Source: Imperialibacter sp040222815 (GTDB lineage: Bacteria; Bacteroidota; Bacteroidia; Cytophagales; Cyclobacteriaceae). From it: DNA of 64,000 nt. Within the stretch, counting starts at the first letter, position 1. Each line of letters starts with the position of its first letter. The position numbers and the translations under genes were made by a program. Below are positions 54,101 through 63,297 of the stretch, piece by piece. The stretch covers positions 248,001-312,000 of the forward strand of contig NZ_JAVKCH010000057.1 of NCBI RefSeq assembly GCF_040222815.1, read 5' to 3'. The notes beneath the pieces were generated by a model. The model worked only from the letters and a program-made list of their open reading frames with translations, was not told where the DNA came from and did no database searches.

Positions 54101-55005
54101 TGGCGAGGTACAATCTTACTCACCTGAAGGAGCTGGAAGCAGAATCCATCTTTATCATCAGAGAGGTTTTTGCTCAATTTGAAAACCCCGGGATACTTTT
54201 CTCCGGAGGGAAAGACTCTATAGTGGTGACGCATTTGGCCAGAAAAGCTTTCTGGCCTGCCAAAATCCCCTTTCCTCTCGTTCACATCGACACGGGGCAC
54301 AATTTCCCTGAAACGATAAGCTTCCGGGACAATCTAGTGGAGGAGCTAGGGGTAAATTTGGTGGTGGCATCTGTGCAGAAGTCTATTGATGCTGGTCGGG
54401 TTCGGGAAGAAACCGGAAAAAATGCCAGCCGCAACTGGTTGCAGATTACCACCTTACTGGACTCTATCGAAGAAAATAAGTTTGATGCCCTGATGGGAGG
54501 TGCCAGAAGAGACGAAGAAAAGGCTCGTGCCAAGGAGCGCTTTTTCTCACATAGAGATGAGTTTGGTCAGTGGGATCCAAAAAATCAGCGCCCGGAACTT
54601 TGGAACCTATTCAATGGCAAGAAGAACCAGGGAGAGCACTTCAGAGTATTCCCTATCAGCAACTGGACTGAGATGGACGTTTGGCAATATATTTTGTCAG
54701 AAAACATCGATATACCTTCGCTATACATTGCCCATGAAAGAGAGGTAATCAGGCGTGACGGTACATGGTTGCCCAAATCAGAGTTCACGCAGCTTCGTGA
54801 AGGAGAAAAAATTGAAAAGAAGAAGATCAGGTTCAGAACGCTGGGCGATATCACGATCACCGGCGGTATAGAGTCTGATGCCGATACGCTGGAGAAGATT
54901 GTATTTGAGGTGTCGGCGCTAAGGCAGACAGAAAGAGGCAACAGATCGGATGATAAGCGATCTGAAACCGCTATGGAAGACAGAAAGAAAGAAGGCTATT
55001 TTTAA
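54100..55005 (+). CDS. cysD: Sulfate adenylyltransferase, subunit 2
   Basis: The catalytic subunit of ATP sulfurylase, making APS from sulfate and ATP with CysN. The protein has 301 residues. The PP-loop is LFSGGKDS (about 33-40), followed by the family motifs HIDTGHNFPET, GGARRDEEKARAKER and FPISNWTEMDVWQYI. The length equals E. coli CysD (302). It is 10 bases upstream of cysN. Confidence 0.96.
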   Translation: MARYNLTHLKELEAESIFIIREVFAQFENPGILFSGGKDSIVVTHLARKAFWPAKIPFPLVHIDTGHNFPETISFRDNLVEELGVNLVVASVQKSIDAGRVREETGKNASRNWLQITTLLDSIEENKFDALMGGARRDEEKARAKERFFSHRDEFGQWDPKNQRPELWNLFNGKKNQGEHFRVFPISNWTEMDVWQYILSENIDIPSLYIAHEREVIRRDGTWLPKSEFTQLREGEKIEKKKIRFRTLGDITITGGIESDADTLEKIVFEVSALRQTERGNRSDDKRSETAMEDRKKEGYF

Positions 55006-55015
55006 TTAGAAGATA

Positions 55016-56278
55016 ATGTCAGACGGATATTTGGACATGGAACTGCTCCGGTTTACTACAGCCGGAAGTGTGGACGACGGGAAAAGTACCTTGATAGGAA
55101 GGTTGCTTTTTGACTCAAAATCGATTTTTGAAGACCAGCTACTTTCAGTCGAGAACTCCAGCAAGAAAAAGGGACTTGGTCACGTGGACCTTTCGCTTTT
55201 GACCGACGGCTTGAAGGATGAAAGAGAGCAGGGAATCACGATAGACGTAGCTTACAGGTACTTTGCTACTCCAAAAAGGAAATTCATTATTGCCGATACG
55301 CCCGGACACATCCAGTACACCCGTAACATGGTGACTGGCGCATCTACGGCCAACCTGGCACTTATTCTGGTAGATGCCCGAAAAGGGGTGATTGAGCAAA
55401 CCTGCCGTCACAGTTTTATTGCCTCCCTCCTGCAAATCCCACACATTATAGTATGTGTGAATAAAATGGATCTGGTCGACTACTCCGAGGAAGCCTACGA
55501 GAAGGTGGTGAAGCAGTATGAAGATTTTGCGGCCAAACTCGATGTGAAAGACATCAGGTTTATTCCTATTAGTGCCCTTCACGGCGACAACGTAGTAAAC
55601 AAGTCGGAGAAGACTCCCTGGTTTCACGGCGGAACGCTACTCCACGAGCTGGAAACAATCCACATCGCCAGCGACGAAAATCACATTGATTGTCGTTTCC
55701 CAGTGCAGACGGTCATACGCCCTCATTCTGATGAATATCATGACTACAGAGGCTATGCAGGCAGGGTTTCTGGCGGCATTTTCAAGCCTGGGGATGCTGT
55801 AACAGTGCTGCCCTCGGGCCTCACTTCAAAAATCAAATCTATCGACACGGCAGATGGCCCGATCGCAGAAGCGTTTCCTCCTATGTCGGTTACTTTGACG
55901 CTGGAAGATGATATTGATATCAGCCGTGGCGACATGATCGTGCGTGACAATAATCAACCCAAAGCAGTCCAGGACATAGATGTAATGCTATGCTGGATGA
56001 ACAATAAAGGGCCATTGCCAAGAGCTAAGTACACATTGTTTCACACAAGCAATGAAGTGAAAGCGATCATCAAGGAAGTGCAATACAAAGTGGACATCAA
56101 CACACTCCACCGTATGGAGGAGGACAAAGACATCAAGTCCAATGAAATAGCCAGGGTTCAACTCAGGACGACCAAACCGCTATTGGTAGATTCCTATAGG
56201 AGAAACAGAAATACTGGCAGTATCATTTTGGTCGACGAGGCCACCAACGAAACCGTTGCAGCGGGGATGATTATCTGA
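55016..56278 (+). CDS. cysN: Sulfate adenylyltransferase, subunit 1 (GTPase)
   Basis: The regulatory GTPase subunit that drives APS formation by GTP hydrolysis. The protein has 420 residues. G motifs are GSVDDGKST (about 17-25), DTPGHIQYTRNM and NKMDLVDY. EF-Tu-like beta domains follow. It is about 50 residues shorter than E. coli CysN (475), mostly at the C-terminus, but all GTPase motifs are intact. The stop overlaps the cysQ start (TGATG), so translation is coupled. Confidence 0.95.
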   Translation: MSDGYLDMELLRFTTAGSVDDGKSTLIGRLLFDSKSIFEDQLLSVENSSKKKGLGHVDLSLLTDGLKDEREQGITIDVAYRYFATPKRKFIIADTPGHIQYTRNMVTGASTANLALILVDARKGVIEQTCRHSFIASLLQIPHIIVCVNKMDLVDYSEEAYEKVVKQYEDFAAKLDVKDIRFIPISALHGDNVVNKSEKTPWFHGGTLLHELETIHIASDENHIDCRFPVQTVIRPHSDEYHDYRGYAGRVSGGIFKPGDAVTVLPSGLTSKIKSIDTADGPIAEAFPPMSVTLTLEDDIDISRGDMIVRDNNQPKAVQDIDVMLCWMNNKGPLPRAKYTLFHTSNEVKAIIKEVQYKVDINTLHRMEEDKDIKSNEIARVQLRTTKPLLVDSYRRNRNTGSIILVDEATNETVAAGMII

Positions 56279-57060
56279 TGGAGCAAACTAAAATTAAGAG
56301 CCTGATTGGTATAGCCAAAGAAGCTGCCATCGAAGGCGGAAAGGCCATTCTCAAAATTTACGACACAGAAGATTTTGGTGTGGAAACCAAGGGCGACAAT
56401 TCACCGCTTACGAAGGCGGATAAGGCAGCGCATGAGGTGATCATGAAACACCTTGAAGGCACCGGCATCCCGGTGTTGAGTGAAGAAGGCAAAGGGATAG
56501 ATTTCAGCGAAAGATCGGGCTGGGGTTATTTCTGGCTGGTTGATCCTCTCGACGGCACAAAGGAGTTTATCAAGAGAAACGGCGAATTTACAGTCAACAT
56601 TGCCTTGGTTAACAAAACGGAGCTAGTGGCCGGCATAGTGTACGCACCGGTGCAGGAAAAGCTGCATTGGGGAATCATTGGCCAGGGAGCTTTTCTGGAA
56701 GAAAAAGGTCAGACGACTCGGCTTGATGGTGGAAAATCGTCTGGGTACTCAGGCTCTGTACGAGTAGTGGCCAGCCGGTCTCACATGAGCGAAGAGACGC
56801 ATGAGTTTATCAGTCAATACGATAAGCCTGAAATAGTATCAATGGGCAGTTCGCTGAAGTTTATGGTGCTGGCGGAAGGTGGTGCCGATGTTTATCCCCG
56901 TTTCGGGCCTACCATGGAATGGGACACAGCAGCAGCGCAGGCAGTACTGGAAGCAGCAGGTGGCTCGGTGATAGACAACAAAACAAACGAGTCCCTTAGG
57001 TACAACAAAGAGGTATTGCTCAATAACTTTTTCATAGCAAAGGCCAAAAAAGAGGACTAA
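56278..57060 (+). CDS. cysQ: 3'(2'),5'-bisphosphate nucleotidase
   Basis: Hydrolyses PAP, the by-product of PAPS-using reactions, to AMP. The protein has 260 residues of the inositol-monophosphatase superfamily. Metal-binding residues are in LSEEGKG, VDPLDGTKEF (about 88-97) and GPTMEWDTAAAQAVLEAAGG. It is translationally coupled to cysN. PAP arises from sulfotransferases as well as from PAPS reductase. Confidence 0.93.
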   Translation: MEQTKIKSLIGIAKEAAIEGGKAILKIYDTEDFGVETKGDNSPLTKADKAAHEVIMKHLEGTGIPVLSEEGKGIDFSERSGWGYFWLVDPLDGTKEFIKRNGEFTVNIALVNKTELVAGIVYAPVQEKLHWGIIGQGAFLEEKGQTTRLDGGKSSGYSGSVRVVASRSHMSEETHEFISQYDKPEIVSMGSSLKFMVLAEGGADVYPRFGPTMEWDTAAAQAVLEAAGGSVIDNKTNESLRYNKEVLLNNFFIAKAKKED

Positions 57061-57078
57061 CAGGTTCTCTTTTTTATT
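57046..57078 (+). terminator. Terminator overlapping the cysQ stop
   Basis: AAAAAAGAGG (57046-57055) pairs with TCTCTTTTTT-type sequence (57066-57075) with one G-U pair, leaving a 10-base loop that contains the cysQ stop codon. The T-rich arm continues as TTATTTT. It would partly separate the cys genes from the exopolysaccharide genes. Confidence 0.45.
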
Positions 57079-57199
57079 TTCATAGCACACCAACTATCCT
57101 CCCGCCTTCGTTGTCAGGGCTGTATTCCTATTTAGTAAGCTAATTAATTATCCTATCTTGCGCATTATTTCTCGAAACCAGACTAAGCAAAAAGGTATC

Positions 57200-59800
57200 A
57201 TGACCTTTTCGAACGCAAAATACCGTCTCTTCACCGTTTTGTTTCTGGCCATTTTCATTGGCCTCTCTACAAAAGCAAGTAGTCAGGCCATCCCTGATCT
57301 TTCAACTATCAATGTTGACAACCTCTCTGACGCTCAAATAGTCGAGCTTATGAGCAAGGGCACGTCTATGGGGTACTCGCCAGACCAGATGCTACAGTTG
57401 GCACAGAGCCAGGGACTTTCTGCTGCTGAGGTGAACAAACTCTCAGGCAGGGTCAATAAAATTAGTTCGGCTCGGGTGAGCGATGGAAAATCGTATCCAA
57501 GTAGCCAGATAAGAGGGCAGCATGATTGGGATAAGATTATGGGGCCTAAGAAGCCGGGAGAAAAGGAGGAAGAGGCCCCACTTGAGGAACGTATTTTCGG
57601 CTATTCACTTTTTAACAACGAAAGCCTCAAGCTGACCTTTGAACCAAGCCTCAATATGCCTACGCCACAAAATTATGTGCTAGGCCCTGGCGACGTACTC
57701 TTCATAGATGTTTACGGTGCTTCAGAGCAATACTTCGAAGCAAGGGTTAATGCAGAAGGCAAGCTCGTCATTGCCAACTTTGGGCCGATTTCGGTAAGTG
57801 GTCAGACGATAGATCAGGCTAAAAAGCAAATTACCGATAAACTTGCCGTAGCCTATACTGGCCTCAAGGGGACAACACCCAATACTTTTATCAATGTTTC
57901 TTTAGGTCTGGTGCGCACTATTAAGGTGAATATGGTAGGTGAGCTGAGACTACCGGGCACTTACACGCTGAGCTCACTTTCCACAGTTTTCAACGCCTTA
58001 TATGCTGCGGGTGGAATTACAACTAATGGAACTTTCAGGAATATAAAGGTCTTCCGCAAAAACAAGCTTATTGCCACCGTAGACGCCTACGATTTCCTGA
58101 TAGGAGGAAACGCTGAGAATAATATAATGCTGCAGGAGGAAGATGTGATCATTGTTGATCCGTATACCTCCAGAGTGGAAGTTAAAGGGGAGGTAAAACG
58201 ACCTGGCATATTTGAGTTAAGCGGCGATGAGTCGTTTAAAGACGTGCTACACTACGCTGGAGGCTTCACCGATCAAAGCTACAAGGATCGGGTAAATGTG
58301 ACCAGAAACAATGACACCGAAAAAATGGTGGCAGATGTTTTCAAAGACCAGTTTGAAATATTCACTCCGAAAAGTGGGGACGTGTACAGGGTTGGAAAAA
58401 TCCTTGACCGCTATGCTAACAGGGTGCAGATAAAGGGTGCTGTTTTCCGAGCCGGCTCTTATTCTCTTTCCGACGGGCTCACCTTGACTGAGCTTATCAA
58501 AAGGGCCGACGGGCCCACCGGAGATGCATATGGCTCCAGGGCTACGATTACCAGAACACTGGATGACTTGTCGACAGAAACGATATCGTTCGATCTGGCG
58601 AAAGTTTTGTCAGGAGAAAATGAAGACATAGTCATCCAAAGGGAAGATGTTGTTACTGTTTTTTCGAAATATGACCTCAAGGAAGAATACTATGTTACGA
58701 TTACTGGAGAAGTAAATCAGGCGGGAGAGTTCTCCTATTCGGAAAAAATGACGGTGGAAGATCTTATCGCTCAGGCTAATGGGCTGAGAGAGGCTGCTGC
58801 GGAATCGAACATTGAGATTACCAGAAGAGTAAAAGACCTCAACTCTAAAGACATCTCTGATATAATAGTGATTCAGGTCGACAAAAGCCTTGGAATGACG
58901 TCCACGGGCACAGTGCTGGAGCCATTTGACCATGTAGTTGTCAGAAGAAACCCCAACTATCGTATTGAAAGGTTTATCCAAATTGACGGTGAAGTGCTGT
59001 ATCCGGGCAAGTATGCCATTAGGAATGTGAATGAGAAGATTTCTGACGTTGTCAAGCGAGCTGGTGGACTTTCAGAATTTGCCTATCCCAAAGGAGCAAC
59101 ACTTATTCGCCGGACAGAGTTTTTCAACGAAGAGCCTGAGCTTTCACGAAAGATGAAAAGCTTAGAGGGCGTGCAGGAGAATATCGAAGGCAGCCAGAAA
59201 GACCGTACAGAGTCTGAGAACCTTTTGTCCAACAAAATTGATGAAGAGCTCTACGAGAAGGCAGCCGATCTTTCCTCTAATGAGGATCTTTCCAGTTTTG
59301 CTAAACGGGAAAGGCTCGCCGAAATGGGACTTACTAATCCTTTTTTGGCTGGCGGAGGGCTGAAGGAAACCGAAATTATAGGAATCAATCTGGAGGAGAT
59401 TATGTCGAACCCGGGATCAAAGTATGATTTGATTTTGGAAGAAGGTGATGTGATCAGTATTCCGAAGCAACTACAGACAGTAAGGTTGAGGGGGAGGGTA
59501 CTTTACCCCACCACAGTACGATATGAGAATGGCAAGTCCGTTAAATACTTTATTGACCGGGCTGGTGGGTTCGACAGCCGGGCGAGAAAAGGCCGCACTT
59601 ATGTGGTGTATGCTAACGGGGAGGTGGCTAGAACCAAAGGATTTTTGTTTATGAGAAACTACCCAAATGTTGAGCCTGGGGCTGAGATAATAATACCAGT
59701 TAAGCCGCTGAAGATACCGCTGAAACCTGGAGATCTTATTGGCGTTGCCACCGGGTTGGCAACTATTGCCTTGGTGGTTAGTCAAATTACTTTCAAGTAG
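57200..59800 (+). CDS. Polysaccharide export protein with multiple SLBB domains (Wza-like)
   Basis: An 866-residue outer-membrane export channel component. The signal peptide ends near ASSQ. A poly-export domain begins at about 160 (VLGPGDVLFIDVYGASEQ). Several SLBB-type beta-grasp repeats follow (VKGEVKRPGIFELSG, IKGAVFRAGSYSLSDG, ITGEVNQAGEFSYSE, IDGEVLYPGKYAIRN, LRGRVLYPTTVRYEN). A C-terminal hydrophobic segment ends the protein. The ATG at 57200 opens the signal peptide; an upstream TTG is unlikely. The Wzz-like gene follows after 6 bases. Confidence 0.9.
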   Translation: MTFSNAKYRLFTVLFLAIFIGLSTKASSQAIPDLSTINVDNLSDAQIVELMSKGTSMGYSPDQMLQLAQSQGLSAAEVNKLSGRVNKISSARVSDGKSYPSSQIRGQHDWDKIMGPKKPGEKEEEAPLEERIFGYSLFNNESLKLTFEPSLNMPTPQNYVLGPGDVLFIDVYGASEQYFEARVNAEGKLVIANFGPISVSGQTIDQAKKQITDKLAVAYTGLKGTTPNTFINVSLGLVRTIKVNMVGELRLPGTYTLSSLSTVFNALYAAGGITTNGTFRNIKVFRKNKLIATVDAYDFLIGGNAENNIMLQEEDVIIVDPYTSRVEVKGEVKRPGIFELSGDESFKDVLHYAGGFTDQSYKDRVNVTRNNDTEKMVADVFKDQFEIFTPKSGDVYRVGKILDRYANRVQIKGAVFRAGSYSLSDGLTLTELIKRADGPTGDAYGSRATITRTLDDLSTETISFDLAKVLSGENEDIVIQREDVVTVFSKYDLKEEYYVTITGEVNQAGEFSYSEKMTVEDLIAQANGLREAAAESNIEITRRVKDLNSKDISDIIVIQVDKSLGMTSTGTVLEPFDHVVVRRNPNYRIERFIQIDGEVLYPGKYAIRNVNEKISDVVKRAGGLSEFAYPKGATLIRRTEFFNEEPELSRKMKSLEGVQENIEGSQKDRTESENLLSNKIDEELYEKAADLSSNEDLSSFAKRERLAEMGLTNPFLAGGGLKETEIIGINLEEIMSNPGSKYDLILEEGDVISIPKQLQTVRLRGRVLYPTTVRYENGKSVKYFIDRAGGFDSRARKGRTYVVYANGEVARTKGFLFMRNYPNVEPGAEIIIPVKPLKIPLKPGDLIGVATGLATIALVVSQITFK

Positions 59801-59806
59801 AACCTC

Positions 59807-60877
59807 ATGGCAAAGGAGAAATATTTTCAGGAAGATAGCATTTCACTTAGAGAGCTTTTGTTGCGAATAGCAGCTCTGGTGAACTATGTGTTACATAAAT
59901 GGAAAATCATCGCCTTGGTCGTTGTGGTTGGGGGTGTCTTAGGCTATCTGTATACGATGCGTAAGCCGACTTATACGGCGCAGACAACCTTCGCACTTGA
60001 GGAGTCTAGCAGTTTGAGTCAAATCTCCGGACTTGCTTCTTCACTTGGCCTGAGCCTTGGATCTCTCGGAGGAGATGAGGAAGGTCTATTTAAGGGAGAG
60101 AATATTTTGGAGCTCTATAGGTCGAAGAGAATGCTAGTAGAGACGCTGCTGACTGAGGTAAAACACAATGGAAGCAAAGAAAGACTCATTAATACATTTG
60201 GAAGGGAGTCGAAATGGGACAAGTCCTGGCAATCAAAGAGCTATCTTAAGGGATTGTCCTTTGATGTGGATCGTTCGCAGTTCACAGCCAGTCATGACAG
60301 TATTTTGATTGAAGTAGTTGAGCAACTTAAGAAAAGCTACATAACAGTCGACAAACCGTCAAGGAGACTCAACATTATTAGTGTGCAGGTAAATTCTAAG
60401 GATCCGTTTTTTTCAGCGGCCTTTGACACGACTTTGGTGAAAAAAGTGAGTGACTTCTACCTCTATAGTAAAACAAGAAAGACAACCGAGACAGTGGCTA
60501 CTCTACAGCATCAAGCAGACAGTGTAAAGAAAGTGCTTGACAGTTCCGTTCTTGATATTGCAACAAACCTAGAGAGAACGTTGAATTACAATGTGTTGAA
60601 CCGAAAGCAAAATGTACCTATTCAGCAAAAGCAGATGGATTTACAATCGTCCTTCGCTGCATATTCAGAAATTGTGAAGAATCTCGAACTGGCGAAGCTA
60701 AACCACTTGGATCGGCAACCACTGATTCAAATAATTGACAGACCTATGAGGCATCTTGAAAACAACAAATGGCGCTGGTATAAAGGCCTAGTTGTAGGCA
60801 TGTTCGTCTCTGGATTACTTTCGACAGGGTTTTTTGTTGTGAAGTTTTTCTTTGCACATGCGTTGCAAGCAAGGTAG
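59807..60877 (+). CDS. Chain-length determinant (Wzz-like) inner-membrane protein
   Basis: A 356-residue polysaccharide co-polymerase. One membrane helix lies at about 34-50 (IIALVVVVGGVLGYLY) and another at about 328-348 (GLVVGMFVSGLLSTGFFVV). Between them is a large periplasmic helical domain, with the Wzz signature RKPTYTAQTTFALEE after the first helix and a PLIQIIDRPMRHLENN segment before the second. It lacks a C-terminal tyrosine-kinase domain. It would set polymer length together with the SLBB exporter. Confidence 0.88.
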   Translation: MAKEKYFQEDSISLRELLLRIAALVNYVLHKWKIIALVVVVGGVLGYLYTMRKPTYTAQTTFALEESSSLSQISGLASSLGLSLGSLGGDEEGLFKGENILELYRSKRMLVETLLTEVKHNGSKERLINTFGRESKWDKSWQSKSYLKGLSFDVDRSQFTASHDSILIEVVEQLKKSYITVDKPSRRLNIISVQVNSKDPFFSAAFDTTLVKKVSDFYLYSKTRKTTETVATLQHQADSVKKVLDSSVLDIATNLERTLNYNVLNRKQNVPIQQKQMDLQSSFAAYSEIVKNLELAKLNHLDRQPLIQIIDRPMRHLENNKWRWYKGLVVGMFVSGLLSTGFFVVKFFFAHALQAR

Positions 60878-60951
60878 AACTCTCAATGAGAATTTCGGCC
60901 AGGGATGAAAGACAGATCGACCACGCTTTTTAAGACAAGAGTCAGTAAACA

Positions 60952-62358
60952 ATGATCTTATTTCTGTTGTTTTTCTTGGCCGCACTTTTGGCTATTGGCT
61001 ATTCATCTTATAAAATCCTTTTTAAGGGTGGGAGTGAGTATGTGATCGTTTTTATGTGTCTATACCTGCCGGCATATATTACCATTCTAAGTTTAGTGTA
61101 CAAGCAAACCGGATCAACGGCAGCCGTTGTTTTTTTCCAATATGCAAAAGAGCTCATTGTCCTGTTTGCATTTCTCACCTTCATTTTTTTTAAGAGAGAC
61201 TTTTTTTCCTGGAGTTATAAGCTTCTAAGTATTGACATAGTATTTATGTCCTTCCTTCTACTTGCTTTTACATATGTAATATTGCCCCTCGGAGGGGCTG
61301 GGATTACAGAAAAGCTGGCCTATTTTAAAAACATTCTTATGCTTGGGATCATGTACTTCTTTGGGAGAAACTTCTCGAAAAGTGGTCGTGATACCACAAT
61401 CGTTACTAACGTCATACTTTTCGTAGCGGTTATAGCATTCTTTTTTGTTGCCGCGGAAGCCGCAATGGGAACGCACTTTCATAGTTTTACCGGATATGCT
61501 CAGTATAACAAAGCCTTAAATGAAATAGAACCAACTGGCGAATATATGCTTTCATGGACTTTTGAAACTGCGGCCGGCCATAAACGGTATTCTTCCTTTT
61601 TTTCTACTCCATTAGAGCTCGCAAGTGCTGTAGTACTTGCCTTCCCTCTTTCGCTCATTTTGCTGTTAAATGCGACAGAAAATCTGTCAAGAGGGAAATA
61701 TGCCGCATTAATAGTTTTGCTCCTGATTACACTTGTGCTAACATTTTCCCGGGCCTCTATGGCATCGCTCTTTGTTGAGCTTGTATTCGTCACGATCATA
61801 TTTAGGTATTACAGAATGATTTTTGTTGGGGTCGGATTGTTGGCACTCGCTGGCTTATATTTCTATTTTTGGGCTCCAAAGGATACAGTCGATCTCATTT
61901 ACGATACAGTTACTTTTCAAGAGCCGTCCACCCTGGGTCATGCCATAGAATGGTTTGAGGGAATTGATAGTATGATTGCATCACCTCAGGGCATAGGGCT
62001 GGCGATGAGTGGGAATGCCCGAGGTGTAGTAGAGGGTCTTCGTGTTGGCGGCGAAAACCAATTCATCATATTTGGCGTTCAGCTGGGAGTTTTAGGGCTT
62101 TTTCTTTATTGCCTTTTACTATTTCTGTCGGTCTGGTATTCATTTAAGGCTTATAGGCTAGCGAATTCTAAAGAGCATCAAGTAATACCGTTTACAGCTG
62201 CTACGGTGAAAGTGGGTATGTTTTTGCCACTTTTTACCTCCAATGCCGAGATATATCTTTATGTCGCCTTTGTTTCGTGGTGGATGGTGGGATATAGTGT
62301 TTCAGTTTATCAGATCAACAGAAGGCCCTTACTTCGACCCAAGTTAAACACCATATGA
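60952..62358 (+). CDS. O-antigen ligase/polymerase (Wzy)-like membrane protein
   Basis: The protein has 468 residues with about ten to twelve hydrophobic segments and a large loop before the last few, the layout of the O-antigen ligase/polymerase family (Wzy/WaaL). The loop region has LRVGGENQFIIFGVQLGVLG, where ENxF-type motifs are common in the family. A motif TFSRASMASL lies in the central helix. The donor is unknown. Its stop overlaps the methyltransferase start by 4 bases (ATGA). Confidence 0.82.
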   Translation: MILFLLFFLAALLAIGYSSYKILFKGGSEYVIVFMCLYLPAYITILSLVYKQTGSTAAVVFFQYAKELIVLFAFLTFIFFKRDFFSWSYKLLSIDIVFMSFLLLAFTYVILPLGGAGITEKLAYFKNILMLGIMYFFGRNFSKSGRDTTIVTNVILFVAVIAFFFVAAEAAMGTHFHSFTGYAQYNKALNEIEPTGEYMLSWTFETAAGHKRYSSFFSTPLELASAVVLAFPLSLILLLNATENLSRGKYAALIVLLLITLVLTFSRASMASLFVELVFVTIIFRYYRMIFVGVGLLALAGLYFYFWAPKDTVDLIYDTVTFQEPSTLGHAIEWFEGIDSMIASPQGIGLAMSGNARGVVEGLRVGGENQFIIFGVQLGVLGLFLYCLLLFLSVWYSFKAYRLANSKEHQVIPFTAATVKVGMFLPLFTSNAEIYLYVAFVSWWMVGYSVSVYQINRRPLLRPKLNTI

Positions 62359-63296
62359 AACAAGCTTCCTGTCCTTTGTGTTCAACCAAGCCAGATGCAT
62401 TGGGATTGGAGAACGGAATCAAAATTTCAGAAGAGTTCACAATAGTGACTTGCGGAATGTGCGGTCACCATTACACTTATTTTGTTGTGAATGTTTCTGA
62501 AGAAGAAATCTATCGGGATGAGCGCTATAGAGTCATTGACAATCGAAATTCTATTTTTGACAAAATGCTTTCTTTTGAGTACAATCGAGTGGTTGGCAAG
62601 ATTCAGAAGAGGTATGGTTCGGAACCCGCAGTACTTGATTTTGGAAGTGGGAAGGGTAAATTCCTCTCCTTGTGTAAGGAGGCTGGTTTCAGGACAAACG
62701 GAGTGGAAACGTCGGAACCAAGAGCTGACTTTGCCAGGAAATTTTATCAGTTAGAAATAGATTCCAGCTATTATTCCAAAGGCAAACTTTTGGGCGCTCC
62801 TTTTGATGTGATAAGTTTATTCCACGTTTTAGAGCATTTAAACAAACCCCACGACCTATTTACGAATCTTATAAGCGATAATTTGATTCGAGGAGGACTG
62901 GTAGTTGTGGAAGTTCCCAATATAGATAGCTGGCAATCAAAGTGGGCTGGCAAGAATTGGCTGCAATTGGACGTTCCTCGTCATATAAATCATTTTAGCC
63001 AAGACTCTATTATCTCTCTAATTGAGTCTTGTGGCCTTCGCCCAGTCGAAATTAGCTACTTCTCTTCGCACGTGGGCCTACTGGGAATGTTGCGTACGTG
63101 CCTCGGCTTGGTGGGCTACAAAGGAGACCTTATTCACAGTCTAAAAAACAAGAAAAATATTCCTCTTTATCTGTTAGTAGGACTGTTACTACCGGTGTCG
63201 ACAGTTTTGGAAGTGGTGGCAAGCTTGTTTCAACGAGGCGGAATCATAAGGATTTATGCTGCCAACAACTCACATGCGGAAGGAAATAATGGTTGA
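62355..63296 (+). CDS. Class I SAM-dependent methyltransferase with zinc-ribbon start
   Basis: The protein has 313 residues. The N-terminus carries CPLCSTKPDALG and CGMCGHHYTYF, a CxxC...CxxC zinc ribbon typical of sugar and polysaccharide methyltransferases. The Rossmann SAM site is VLDFGSGKGKFLSLCKEAG, followed by SLFHVLEHLNKPHDLF. A C-terminal hydrophobic segment (YLLVGLLLPVSTVLEVV) may touch the membrane. It probably methylates a sugar or a lipid carrier in the locus. Confidence 0.82.
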   Translation: MKQASCPLCSTKPDALGLENGIKISEEFTIVTCGMCGHHYTYFVVNVSEEEIYRDERYRVIDNRNSIFDKMLSFEYNRVVGKIQKRYGSEPAVLDFGSGKGKFLSLCKEAGFRTNGVETSEPRADFARKFYQLEIDSSYYSKGKLLGAPFDVISLFHVLEHLNKPHDLFTNLISDNLIRGGLVVVEVPNIDSWQSKWAGKNWLQLDVPRHINHFSQDSIISLIESCGLRPVEISYFSSHVGLLGMLRTCLGLVGYKGDLIHSLKNKKNIPLYLLVGLLLPVSTVLEVVASLFQRGGIIRIYAANNSHAEGNNG

Positions 63297-63297
63297 T

